From Desulfonatronospira thiodismutans ASO3-1 (GTDB lineage: Bacteria; Desulfobacterota; Desulfovibrionia; Desulfovibrionales; Desulfonatronovibrionaceae), in contig NZ_ACJN02000004.1 in assembly GCF_000174435.1 (NCBI RefSeq), positions 248,001 through 312,000 on the forward strand: a stretch of DNA of 64,000 bases. Reading direction: 5' to 3'. The position numbers were made by a program, and so were the translations under genes. The notes under the pieces were generated by a model, which was not told the DNA's origin, searched no databases, and saw only the letters and a list, made by a program, of their open reading frames with translations. Position 1 is the stretch's first letter. Each line of letters begins with the position of its first letter. Of the stretch, positions 55,279 through 64,000 are shown piece after piece.

Positions 55279-56205
55279 ATGCCGAGAATAGCCAGGTTTA
55301 TTCGAGACAAACAGCCCACTATCTACCACATAGTTTCCAGAACAGCTTTGCAGGGCCTGCCCATCAAGGACAAAGACAATGACTTCCTGCTGGGACTGAT
55401 CAAAAAGCTCAGTGCATTTTACTTTGTGGATGTGCTTGGGTTCGCACTTTTAGGAAATCATTTTCATCTGGTAATCCGCATATATCCTGAGTCTGATCCG
55501 ACTGATGATGAGATCAGGGAAAGGCTGCAGAAATATTATGGTGATGGGCTTAAGGTTACGGGATTGCTTATTTCAGACTACCGCAAACGACTGACCGATC
55601 TGGGCGCTTATGTAAAGGATATCAAGCAGGGGTTTACCAGGTATTTCAACAAGAAGTATGGCCGCAGGGGTTTCTTCTGGGGGGATAGATTCAAGTCCAT
55701 GATTGTTCAGGACGGGCTGAGCTTGGTTAACCTTCTGGCTTATGTGGACCTTAATCCTATTCGTGCTGGCATTGTGAAAAAGCCGGAGGACTACCGCTGG
55801 TGTTCTCTTGGCTACCATACTCAGACCGGGAATAAAGACGGCCTGCTGTCCATTGATTTTGGAATGAAGGAATGGAATGAGTTTGATCCATCAGAGATAG
55901 TCCGCAAATACAGGCAATTCGTATACGAAACAGGTGCTGTGGATGCCGGGAAAGGCAAGGTCATGGACAAAAAGATCGTGGAGAAGGCCAGGAAGAAGGG
56001 CTATAAAGTCAGCCGAGCAGAACGGTTTCGCTACCGTTGCAGATATTTTACTGATTCAGGCATTATCGGCGGCAAAGACTTTGTCCAGGAGGTCTTTGAC
56101 CAGGTCAAGCACCTGCTTAAGTCAAAAGATGAGCGGAAATTTACTCCGGTTAAAGGGGTAGATGGGGTTTTTTCTATGAAGCGGCTTATGGAGGTTGTAG
56201 AGTAA
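55279..56205 (+). CDS. REP-associated tyrosine transposase (RAYT, Y1/IS200-like)
   Basis: 308 residues. The HUH motif is GNHFHLVI (H61 and H63), and the candidate catalytic tyrosine lies in helix text around residues 111-122 (YVKDIKQGFTRYFNKKYG), followed by the RAYT signature GRRGFFWGDRFKS. LLAYVDLNPIRAGIVKKPEDYRW is also diagnostic. The C-terminal extension (about 200-308) is DNA-binding-like. RAYTs act on REP hairpins; such hairpins lie 440-715 bp upstream here. The ATG has AGGAGG upstream. The gene ends 28 bp from the convergent large helicase gene. Confidence 0.93.
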   Translation: MPRIARFIRDKQPTIYHIVSRTALQGLPIKDKDNDFLLGLIKKLSAFYFVDVLGFALLGNHFHLVIRIYPESDPTDDEIRERLQKYYGDGLKVTGLLISDYRKRLTDLGAYVKDIKQGFTRYFNKKYGRRGFFWGDRFKSMIVQDGLSLVNLLAYVDLNPIRAGIVKKPEDYRWCSLGYHTQTGNKDGLLSIDFGMKEWNEFDPSEIVRKYRQFVYETGAVDAGKGKVMDKKIVEKARKKGYKVSRAERFRYRCRYFTDSGIIGGKDFVQEVFDQVKHLLKSKDERKFTPVKGVDGVFSMKRLMEVVE

Positions 56206-56233
56206 AGCCTTTTGCCTGCCTCCTTGAGAGATG

Positions 56234-59200
56234 CTATTCTCGATCATTCAGCAAAAGCGTATTGAGCAGATTAAGCTCAGTACTGGCCATGAAGTACCGA
56301 TCATCAAATATTATATCCAGCCTTGCCGGATCAGGGCTGCCAAGGGATATGGCAAATGGAAATGTTTCATATTCCGCAATTATGGGGATATAATGCCCGG
56401 CATGAGGCATGGTCCTGGAAAGGGCCTCTTTCCATTCTTCGGGATATTTTAAATTTACAGCTCTTTCCGAACCATCAATAACGGTCCTGCAGAACTGGGG
56501 ATAGTTCAGGGGGAGGCTTAGCCAGACATGGCGTGAATAGATATTCTTCTGACTTGAATAGGTCAGTCGTATGCTTTCGTTCTGCCTGGCAATCAGCCTG
56601 TAAATATCCCAGGCATGTCGTCTGAGATCTGTATTAATCCGATTATTACTGCCGATGTGTTTAAGCTGGCCAGCAAAGCTTTTTTCTTTTCTGGTATAAT
56701 CTGCTGAAAAAGTTTCAAACCTCTGGCTTTCCATGAATTTGCCGTCATCTTTTGACCAACTTTCAAGCCAGAAAGGCCCGATACAATAAATATTATCAGG
56801 CAGAACCGGGATACTGTCAGAGCTGCCTGGTATAAGCTTTCCCGTACTTGATTTTGCCTGCCTGATGAACTCTTTGATCTCCTGCATATCTGAAAAGCTT
56901 TTCTGCTCATTTAGAGGATTGTTCAGCTGAAAGTCATACCCTCCAAACAATTCAACAGCGTTTTTTACTGCTGCTGCCACCACCTTTTTTTCCTCTGTAA
57001 GGGTTTTTTCACGCAGCTTGAACGTGGTTCCTTCAGTAATGAAATCATGGACGGTCTTACTCATGCTGGTTGAAAGCTCAGAAAGACCGATCAACCCCAC
57101 AGGAACTATTGCAAAGCGTTTGCGTGACATACCGGCATCACCGGTAATTCTGGTATGGATTGTACCCCGGAGCATTATAATCAGGGTCAGGAGATCGCTG
57201 CTTCGGCGAAGCCAGAGCCTGATGTCAGTCTTCATATCTTCTATGGGCAGAAAATCGTCAATAAGCATGACCAGCTCTCTTGGAACTTCATCGCAATTAA
57301 TAACTTTTCCGGTTTCAGAATCAGTGCGGTGCCCTCTTCCCCTGTAGATCAGCTGCGCCAATTCCATCAGGCTGGACTCGATATTAAAACGCGGTATGGC
57401 GGCAATAATTCTCGTAGCCAGAGGAAAGGAAACTCCACGGGCTCCTGATGAGGTCATCAGAAAGACCCTTACTTTATCCCGGTTTTCCGGCTTTATTATT
57501 TGTTCTCTTTTGCTGGGCTCAACACTGGAGTCAATAATAGCCACTTCCCAAGGCTTGAACTCCAGCTGGTCTGAAATTTCAGCCGAGCGTTCCTCAAGAA
57601 GGCTGTCTCTGATTCTGGTGAGGAAGTCTTTGTGCTGAGCAAAAAAAATGGTCTGTCCTGCCCCTTTTCTCACAGATGCCATGATTTCATTTTTTGCACT
57701 GTTCAGCAGCAAATCTTCCGCCTGATCCCGTATTCTTTCCCGAATTGACATGGGGGTTCCATCCGGTCTTTCTCCAGGCTGGATATAGTGCAGCTTGCAG
57801 AGATACCTGACGGAAAGCTCGGTTGCAGGATAACTGTTGGTCATTATGTGCAGAACCTGCCTTGTTCTTCCCCCGATTTTAAAGGATGAAACTGCAGGTT
57901 TGAATGGATAAGATCCCGTGGATGGAGAGATGAGTACCTTTTCCGGAGCTCTGCTTTCGTTGGCCAGGTGACTTTCCATGATAAGCTCATTGCCCAGGCT
58001 GGCATCCGCAATAATAAGGTGTACTGTGAAAGGTGATCCTTCGGTGTCTCCGGCAAAAGGATCAATAAAATGCCTTTCCAGCCACTTTGTTATGGTATGA
58101 ACAAAAAGAGATCCAGATCCATCCCCGGCCACCTCATCCAGCATGACCAGAATATTTGGAAATCTTTCGGCCATTTTGAAGCGTTCAGCTTTTCCAGGAA
58201 CACTTTTTGGGTTGTCGTTGACAAAGATTTTGGAAAGGCTGTCTATGGTTGAGCCTTTGACAGTCTGTTTGTAGCTTTGCAGGGCTGCGGTCATTACAAT
58301 TCTGTTTATTCCGGGGTTTTCCCGGGCCAGCGATCCAGCGCTGGTAGCAATTGTCCTTAATACTCCTGGAACCGGTTTTTCCTGGACCATGTCGGTTCGC
58401 TCATCCAGGCTGGTTTTTCTGTTGCGGGAAGCCCCTGAGTAAGATTCAATATAGTCTTCCATTTCCGGTCCGGCCATCCATATAGTTGAGCTGCCCGGAA
58501 TAGTAAAATCATCTACACCTCTTACTATGGCAACACTGTTGATACGTGATTCTCCACCATCAACCTGGTAATAATGGGCGTATGCAGAAGCAGCATTGCT
58601 TATCAGTTTGGCATTTGTTGAAATGGTCAGAATGTCCTGCCCAGCGCTGCTGAACTTGGCATTGACATCCTTGTTGATGACCACTCTTGGGCTAAGGTAC
58701 AGAAAAAGGTAGCCCTGCCGATCTGAGTCTGTAAGAAAGTTTTTGACTGCTGTGGTTTTTCCAATGCCTGGGTTTCCCTCTAAGGCCAGCACATTAACCT
58801 GGCCTTTTTTACCAGCCTTAAGCCCGGATACTACAGCTGCAGCATGCAGGTCTCTAAGCGTACTTTTACCTTTTGTGCTTAAACCGGAAAATTCTGTGCC
58901 AATTATCTCCCTGGCATTTTTTCCCGTCCTCTCGATAAAATAAGAATCTGTCTTTTCATCGCTGCCAATAAGATCTTCAACCTCTTGTGAATGAACAATT
59001 GTGCTGGGCAGATAAAACCTGTCCAGCTTTTCCTGAAAATCATAGCAGATACTCTGGCCGGGGATGGGGAGCTCGTTTAAGTTTTTGCACTGCTTTTTGA
59101 AATCCGCCGGCAGTGAAGCAAGAAGCTGATTAAAGGCCATTTTGATTTCTTTATTCAATGCTTGGTCAGACTGCTGCTGCGTGGAAAACTTATCTATTGA

Positions 59201-60169
59201 TGTCTTTCGGTAGGTCTTGCCCAGCTGCTTCATCAGCATAGTTCGGGAATCATGAGTTTCACCAAGGTATTCTGCGGACAAAGATTCAATGCCTGCTGAT
59301 GTTACAGCCATAACTTTGGTGTTGACTGGTCCTTTAAAGATATTCTGACTTTTCAACAATGTGAGGGTGGTGTCAACATAAGATGCTCCCTGGCACAACT
59401 TGTAAAAAGGTTTGTCCTTGCTGGTAAATGCTGCCAGGTGGCTTGAAAGTGTGGGTGAAAGGTCAAACTTACCTTGGCTGAGCTCGGCAGTTACCCTGGA
59501 AAAAACTCCTCTTTTGTCCATCATGCCAACATAGCGGCTAAGCTCTTCAAGATGATCGTTTTCTCTAGAATAATCATAGGTTGCCTGGGGACAGAAGTAA
59601 GAAAATTCAAGTACAAGAAGATTGTGGGTTATGCTGCCTTTTTTGTTTACTGTGACCATAAGCGTAAAGTCTGACCTGGCAGGACCTCCTTTCCATGCGA
59701 GAATTCCGGGATTATCAGTCAGGTCGAGATTGAAGCATTTCAGAAAATTTACTCCAACCTGCTGAAAAGAATCGTTATGTTCAGTAAGGCTATCTCTGTT
59801 TTTTCCAGGAAGGGCCAGGGGACACCAGATGGCGTCAAGGGTCAACTTGTCTTTTTTACGCACTTTCAGGCTGGATTTGAGCGTATTCAGCCATTGTCTT
59901 ATGCATGACCATCCCAAACCATAGCCATTGATAAACATATGGGCCAATGCCTGTTCAGTATGTTCCTGCAAGGTCTGATCTATAATGCCGAGCTCCTGGA
60001 GCAGAGAGTTTTTAATGCTGGAGATCCTGCAGTTCTGCCAGTCTGACAGTTCCTGATGAGACAGGGAAAGAAGCTCTTCTTTGATTAAAAATGCCAGCAC
60101 TCCTCTTTTGACGGCTATCTCAAACGCCTGACCCCATAATGAAGAAGTATCTGTGATTGACTGGTTCAT
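56234..60169 (-). CDS. Very large SF2-like helicase/ATPase, second gene of an unrecognised two-gene system
   Basis: 1311 residues. The helicase core lies at about 455-960: Walker A EGNPGIGKTT (464-473), Walker B ILVMLDEVAG (673-682), a motif III-like IIADAS (719-724), the IFFAQHKDFL region (841-850), motif V SSGARGVSFP (907-916) and the arginine-finger motif VI QLIYRGRGHR (939-948). The N-terminal 450 residues include SDFTLMVTV...LLVLEFSY (about 166-191), reminiscent of nuclease-fold strands but without a clear PD-(D/E)xK. The C-terminal 360 residues are unrecognised. It starts 12 bp after the stop of the 1070-aa gene, so they form an operon. Its size and partner suggest a defence machine; this is inferred. 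Confidence 0.85.
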   Translation of the reverse strand: MNQSITDTSSLWGQAFEIAVKRGVLAFLIKEELLSLSHQELSDWQNCRISSIKNSLLQELGIIDQTLQEHTEQALAHMFINGYGLGWSCIRQWLNTLKSSLKVRKKDKLTLDAIWCPLALPGKNRDSLTEHNDSFQQVGVNFLKCFNLDLTDNPGILAWKGGPARSDFTLMVTVNKKGSITHNLLVLEFSYFCPQATYDYSRENDHLEELSRYVGMMDKRGVFSRVTAELSQGKFDLSPTLSSHLAAFTSKDKPFYKLCQGASYVDTTLTLLKSQNIFKGPVNTKVMAVTSAGIESLSAEYLGETHDSRTMLMKQLGKTYRKTSIDKFSTQQQSDQALNKEIKMAFNQLLASLPADFKKQCKNLNELPIPGQSICYDFQEKLDRFYLPSTIVHSQEVEDLIGSDEKTDSYFIERTGKNAREIIGTEFSGLSTKGKSTLRDLHAAAVVSGLKAGKKGQVNVLALEGNPGIGKTTAVKNFLTDSDRQGYLFLYLSPRVVINKDVNAKFSSAGQDILTISTNAKLISNAASAYAHYYQVDGGESRINSVAIVRGVDDFTIPGSSTIWMAGPEMEDYIESYSGASRNRKTSLDERTDMVQEKPVPGVLRTIATSAGSLARENPGINRIVMTAALQSYKQTVKGSTIDSLSKIFVNDNPKSVPGKAERFKMAERFPNILVMLDEVAGDGSGSLFVHTITKWLERHFIDPFAGDTEGSPFTVHLIIADASLGNELIMESHLANESRAPEKVLISPSTGSYPFKPAVSSFKIGGRTRQVLHIMTNSYPATELSVRYLCKLHYIQPGERPDGTPMSIRERIRDQAEDLLLNSAKNEIMASVRKGAGQTIFFAQHKDFLTRIRDSLLEERSAEISDQLEFKPWEVAIIDSSVEPSKREQIIKPENRDKVRVFLMTSSGARGVSFPLATRIIAAIPRFNIESSLMELAQLIYRGRGHRTDSETGKVINCDEVPRELVMLIDDFLPIEDMKTDIRLWLRRSSDLLTLIIMLRGTIHTRITGDAGMSRKRFAIVPVGLIGLSELSTSMSKTVHDFITEGTTFKLREKTLTEEKKVVAAAVKNAVELFGGYDFQLNNPLNEQKSFSDMQEIKEFIRQAKSSTGKLIPGSSDSIPVLPDNIYCIGPFWLESWSKDDGKFMESQRFETFSADYTRKEKSFAGQLKHIGSNNRINTDLRRHAWDIYRLIARQNESIRLTYSSQKNIYSRHVWLSLPLNYPQFCRTVIDGSERAVNLKYPEEWKEALSRTMPHAGHYIPIIAEYETFPFAISLGSPDPARLDIIFDDRYFMASTELNLLNTLLLNDRE

Positions 60170-60181
60170 TTCAATGATCCG

Positions 60182-63100
60182 TTAGGCGGTGCTTCTCAAA
60201 ACAGATGTCACTCTGGACAATACCGCGGGAAAAGATATGATTACGTTAGGTTTGCCAGGTCCTTTGATGGCATGCATCTCGCCCAGCCCACCTATGCTTT
60301 GGGGGTTTATCCAGTCATACGGGTAAAGCTTGGGCTGGATACTTTTGTTGGACACAGGCTTTTCAGCGTGCAGATAGTGCAGGCCCCTCAAGGCTGTGAT
60401 GATAGCTGGCCGCATTATTGATGACCTATCTGAGTCAATAATGGTAGCCCTTGCTTTTTCAGCCCATTCAACACTGGAAACACGCGAGTCAAACTCCAAG
60501 TAATAAGTACAGAATCCTGACTGAGGGCGTTCTTGTTCTGTTGCCACCACAAACAAAGTGGCAAAGGTATAAAAAGGTATTATTTCCCTGCCTGAGCTGA
60601 TTTTATTCCTTGCCTGAAAACTGCTGTGATCACTTGCCCTCTGGACTTCAAAGGCTTCAGGATGTTTGCTTTGTCCTGAAATACGTATTGCCGGAAAAAA
60701 ATCTCTACGAAAAAGATATAAGGTCAGTTCAGGAAATCTTTGGGCAGCTCTTTCAATAAAATCAGGCTTGGAATGAGGAGCATGGCGTTCAGCGGTTCTG
60801 CCGATTCGCCAGGTTCCATGGTGATGCCAAAGCAAAATAATATTTTTGCAGCCAACTCTCTCTAATCTGGATATTTCCTCAAAAACATATTTTGGATTAT
60901 CAAACTCACTTTCTCCCAGTATATTTAAACGCGAAGGTCCTTCTTCCAGTATCATGGCTTGAAAGGGATCTGTCTGAAGAAAGGCTGTATAACTCTTGGA
61001 ACTCATCAAAAACAATGAGTTACTTGTATCGCCGAATTGGTTGCATGGTCTGGTTGCATAGTTGAGTATTCCTATAGGCTCGAAATTGCTTACCTGTGCA
61101 TTGCCTGCATCTGTTTTCATGACCAGGGGAAATCCGGACAAAATGGCAGAACTTGCTCCTGTATTGCTGTATTTACTTATTTTATCCAGCACCAGGCCCT
61201 GCATGAAAACGCTTGATTCGTGGCCAAGTGTAAGTTCAAGGGCCTTAAAAACAGCATAGATGGCTTCGCTGCCTGAGGGAGGTTTATCAGTGCCGCCTTT
61301 ACCCTCTTTTTGCAGCCTGAGCATAAAAATTTTGGGCATTTCTTTGTGCTGGCCAGCAGAATTGATTGCAAGCTTTTCCCGAACCACCCACAGGGTAATC
61401 TGCATGAGTACGGCAAATAAAGTGACCAGAGCAGATCTCAACTGCATCTGTGCTTCTGATGGGTTTTCGCTCTTCAAAGAAAAAACTTCATCATCGACCT
61501 GGATAATGATCCCTCCAGTGTCACACCACTTAGGTACCCCTGCATCCATAACTGGAGTACCTGATAAGCCTCCGTCTGTAGGAGTGTGAGGGATTATTGA
61601 AACAGGCAGTATTGGCCCTTCAGGCTTTCTTTGAGCGGAAATGGAATAAGTCTTGGGATCATCCTGAACAAGAAGCAATTCGTTAAGTCTAGTTTTAATT
61701 TTAATGGAAAACAGCAATCCAGCAACAGTCGATGGCTTGGTGGTAATTTCAATATTTTTCAGCCAGGTTATCTTTTCATTTTCATTGTAGTCGGCAGGCT
61801 TGACAAAAAAATCTGTTGCCTCGCCTTCTGATGTGGCAAGTCTCTCCCAATCCACTACATCTTCCTGAACACAAATGTATAGATCTTCAATCTGACGTTC
61901 GGCCGATTTCAGTACCTGTCCGGACTTTTGCTGCAGTATTTTGATCAGGGCATTTGTGATTGATGAGTATGTACCTTCTTCTTCTAAGTCATTAAGTCTT
62001 TTAATTAACCTTTCAACTGGATCTATTTTAACATCACTTTGATTTAGAAATGATTTACATTTGAGAATAACATCATCAATTTTTAGAAAGTTCTGGGGAG
62101 ATGGAAAAACCAGAGATAGGTATAATAACTCCATTATATTGTGTTTATGGTTTGCATTGTAAGTATTTTTAGAAAAATAAAGTTCATCTTTGATGCTGTC
62201 TATACGGGCAAGTATGGCTTTTTTCCCGGCCTCCGGGTTGATCCCGTTAACACGAAATCTATACCCTACCTCCCTTAGGAGATGGTTGCCATCTGATGAT
62301 CTCGATTCAAAAAAATGAGATGAGGGGTGCGGCCATATGGGGAGGCATTTATAAAACAAGGCATTTCTTAACTTGTCAGATAGGTTGACTGTCCTGTCAA
62401 AAAGATTGATGCGGACAGAATTGCCAAGCTCAAACAATAATGTATCTTCTGTGTTCAAATATTTATTTTTTAATTCAAGGGCGTTATCAATATATCTGAC
62501 CAGCAGGGCTGAGTCTCTATCTTTATTGCCCTTAGCGTGATCCCTGATTTCTTTCATTATTGCAAAGCTGACTTCCAGCCTGACCCTGGCTAGAACCTCA
62601 TCTTCAAGAAAATTGTAAAACTTTTCTGTTTGACTCCCGGACCGCGCAGCTTCCTGATCAATATTGTTAATGATATCCTCGATTTCATCTTCCTCTGTCT
62701 CCATAATCTCAAGCTTTCTTCTAGCAGCAGTTTTGAAGTCATCCAACCATCCTGAAGCCTGCTTTTCTTCAATGCCGGTAATGACCCGAGCCACTTTTTT
62801 TGCATGACCGCTTTGCTTATGCTTTACTGGATCTGCAAAGGAAAGCTTGTTGAAAATCATGTTCATTTTTTCTGCGTCAAGCTTGTGTGATTTTAGGCTG
62901 CTGTTTATCTGAGCTACATAATCCTGAGCATTTTTAAAATATAAATCCTGCACATTGAGATTATTATCTTTCAGGCAGGATTCAATGAGCTTTTCTATTT
63001 TTCCCTTCAAGCCAAGTACAGATTTTGTTAAATCCTGCGCTTTGTCTGAATATATCTCCCCTCCAACAATGGTATCAATGGATTTCAGAGATAAATCAAC

Positions 63101-63394
63101 ATCTCTTATTAATCCTGAATTTTCAGAAGGTGTAAACTCCTGCGCAAAGTTTTTCCCTTTATCAATGCCTGACAGAATATTAACAGTGTTCATTATTAGG
63201 CTTGACGGCTGCTGCTTGCCTGAGTTGTTTTTTCTGGTCTTGCAGGAGAAGAAATTTTCAGCCTTGCTGTCAGATGTCAAATTGCCAAAATAGTCAAGTA
63301 CCTTCGAAAGATAGTCAATTACACTGACCAGATCAATGGAAGGATTCTTTTTTCGGATAGATACGCTCGCCCCGGTCTTTGTAAAATTATCCAT
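60182..63394 (-). CDS. 1070-residue protein of unknown fold, first gene of the two-gene system
   Basis: The start at 63394 has an AAGGATG ribosome site. The N-terminal 480 residues are largely helical and charged (for example KSVLGLKGKIEKLIESCL). The centre has strand-rich text including GGIIIQVDDEVFSLKSE, then a hydrophobic helix (ALVTLFAVLMQITLWVV). The C-terminal third has IILLWHHHGTWRIGRTAERH, LYLFRRDFFPAIRIS and DSDRSSIMRPAIITALRGL, a mixed alpha/beta domain with conserved-looking His/Arg residues. I do not recognise a family; the end is loosely PIWI-like in layout, but no catalytic tetrad can be assigned. It is co-transcribed with the helicase. Confidence 0.8.
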   Translation of the reverse strand: MDNFTKTGASVSIRKKNPSIDLVSVIDYLSKVLDYFGNLTSDSKAENFFSCKTRKNNSGKQQPSSLIMNTVNILSGIDKGKNFAQEFTPSENSGLIRDVDLSLKSIDTIVGGEIYSDKAQDLTKSVLGLKGKIEKLIESCLKDNNLNVQDLYFKNAQDYVAQINSSLKSHKLDAEKMNMIFNKLSFADPVKHKQSGHAKKVARVITGIEEKQASGWLDDFKTAARRKLEIMETEEDEIEDIINNIDQEAARSGSQTEKFYNFLEDEVLARVRLEVSFAIMKEIRDHAKGNKDRDSALLVRYIDNALELKNKYLNTEDTLLFELGNSVRINLFDRTVNLSDKLRNALFYKCLPIWPHPSSHFFESRSSDGNHLLREVGYRFRVNGINPEAGKKAILARIDSIKDELYFSKNTYNANHKHNIMELLYLSLVFPSPQNFLKIDDVILKCKSFLNQSDVKIDPVERLIKRLNDLEEEGTYSSITNALIKILQQKSGQVLKSAERQIEDLYICVQEDVVDWERLATSEGEATDFFVKPADYNENEKITWLKNIEITTKPSTVAGLLFSIKIKTRLNELLLVQDDPKTYSISAQRKPEGPILPVSIIPHTPTDGGLSGTPVMDAGVPKWCDTGGIIIQVDDEVFSLKSENPSEAQMQLRSALVTLFAVLMQITLWVVREKLAINSAGQHKEMPKIFMLRLQKEGKGGTDKPPSGSEAIYAVFKALELTLGHESSVFMQGLVLDKISKYSNTGASSAILSGFPLVMKTDAGNAQVSNFEPIGILNYATRPCNQFGDTSNSLFLMSSKSYTAFLQTDPFQAMILEEGPSRLNILGESEFDNPKYVFEEISRLERVGCKNIILLWHHHGTWRIGRTAERHAPHSKPDFIERAAQRFPELTLYLFRRDFFPAIRISGQSKHPEAFEVQRASDHSSFQARNKISSGREIIPFYTFATLFVVATEQERPQSGFCTYYLEFDSRVSSVEWAEKARATIIDSDRSSIMRPAIITALRGLHYLHAEKPVSNKSIQPKLYPYDWINPQSIGGLGEMHAIKGPGKPNVIISFPAVLSRVTSVLRSTA

Positions 63395-63621
63395 TTTTTC
63401 ATCCTTTTAAAATAAAGGTATTGGTTTTTTGCACTATGGAGACAAAGATCATGAATGAATTTTAAAGAAAAGGTTGGGTTGACAATGAAAGGTGATGATG
63501 TCTTTTTTGTTTCTGCAAATGGTAAGCATATATTTTTTTGAGCAGAAAAATCTATACAAGTCAAGTTCAGAATATTGAAAATCCTGGTCAAAATTCAAAA
63601 GGACATATACTTATTTAATCA

Positions 63622-63748
63622 CAGACTGGGAACAAAGATCCCAGTTAACCCCGCTTTGTGGGTCATTTAGTGAATTTCCGGGTATATGCGGCTTGTTATC
63701 CATAGATTTTTGCATAAAGGAATGGAATGAATTCAATCCATCAGTTCA
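63622..63748 (+). pseudogene. Fragment of a RAYT transposase gene
   Basis: 63622-63640 (CAGACTGGGAACAAAGATC) and 63688-63748 (containing ATAAAGGAATGGAATGAATT) match about 55824-55886 of the intact transposase gene at roughly 75% identity by eye, with about 47 bp inserted between the two parts. It is a relic of a second RAYT copy. Confidence 0.65.
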
Positions 63749-64000
63749 TACCGACAGGTTGATTGACTATTTGTCAAGCTGAAGCCTAAACTGGGTAAAA
63801 ATCCTACTACCCTGACGGCCAGCCTCCCTAAACATCAAGAAGAAGCAAATCGTTTGGGTTGGGTGCAGATGTCATCGCTTCTCAGCTTAAACAGCCCAGA
63901 CACATTATTTGGCAGGCTCAGCACCCAGCCATGTGCGGCGAAGCCGCCTGCTCGTCACATCCCTGGCGGACTGCAACAGATCTTTTGTCTGATATGAGTG
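63749..64000. other. End of window, no supported gene
   Basis: A short frame (LKPKLGKNPTTLTASLPKHQ and onward) runs from about 63776 to 63999 without a start codon or ribosome site. It may be a decayed gene. Nothing further can be called. Confidence 0.4.

Overview
The window looks like chromosome of a Gram-negative, Desulfovibrionales-type sulfate reducer (Desulfobacterota). I infer this from gene content and protein style: TrpB2, DUF4438, DUF3568, paired iron alcohol dehydrogenases with a methylmalonate-semialdehyde-type dehydrogenase, and split UxaA subunits. No rRNA or tRNA marker was seen, so the assignment is tentative. Housekeeping genes are separated by an unusually heavy load of short repeats.

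Region by region. 1-6.3 kb: a partial UbiB kinase, a phasin-like protein, TrpB2, a PlsC acyltransferase, a U32 protein, a PHP phosphoesterase and IF-1. 6.4-7.3 kb: a 130-bp tandem repeat array. 7.5-10.1 kb: an M48 lipoprotein metalloprotease with TPRs, a DUF3568 lipoprotein and a PilZ protein with intact c-di-GMP motifs. 10.1-18.6 kb: a seven-gene minus-strand operon for a synthase-dependent exopolysaccharide (receiver-PP2C phosphatase, STAS, three TPR proteins including an outer-membrane porin, a GT2 synthase, a GH26 hydrolase). 18.6-20.1 kb: AT-rich DNA with a possible sRNA and a 57-residue zinc-ribbon gene. 20.1-26.0 kb: an alcohol/aldehyde oxidation cluster with a FadR-type regulator, split by a second copy of the 130-bp array. 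26.1-27.7 kb: mosaic repeats. 27.7-35.4 kb: CinA, DUF4438, a PrcB-like lipoprotein, a hybrid histidine kinase whose receiver domain carries an in-frame 24-bp repeat expansion, and a split UxaA pair.

From about 35.5 kb onward the window is accessory. It holds an orphan methylase/half-S pair, an orphan ClpP, a metallophosphoesterase and a soluble VirD4-like ATPase with two small partners. Five related promoter-like elements lie between 38.0 and 41.1 kb. After a set of lipoprotein/membrane genes comes what I read as a defence island (47.8-63.4 kb): a TIR-STAND-TPR protein, a SLOG + TM-RCK-RyR pair, IS and hicB relics, a REP-associated transposase with REP hairpins, and a two-gene operon of very large proteins (a 1311-aa SF2-like helicase and a 1070-aa protein of unknown fold). 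I do not recognise that last pair as any named system, and it is the best candidate for something new.
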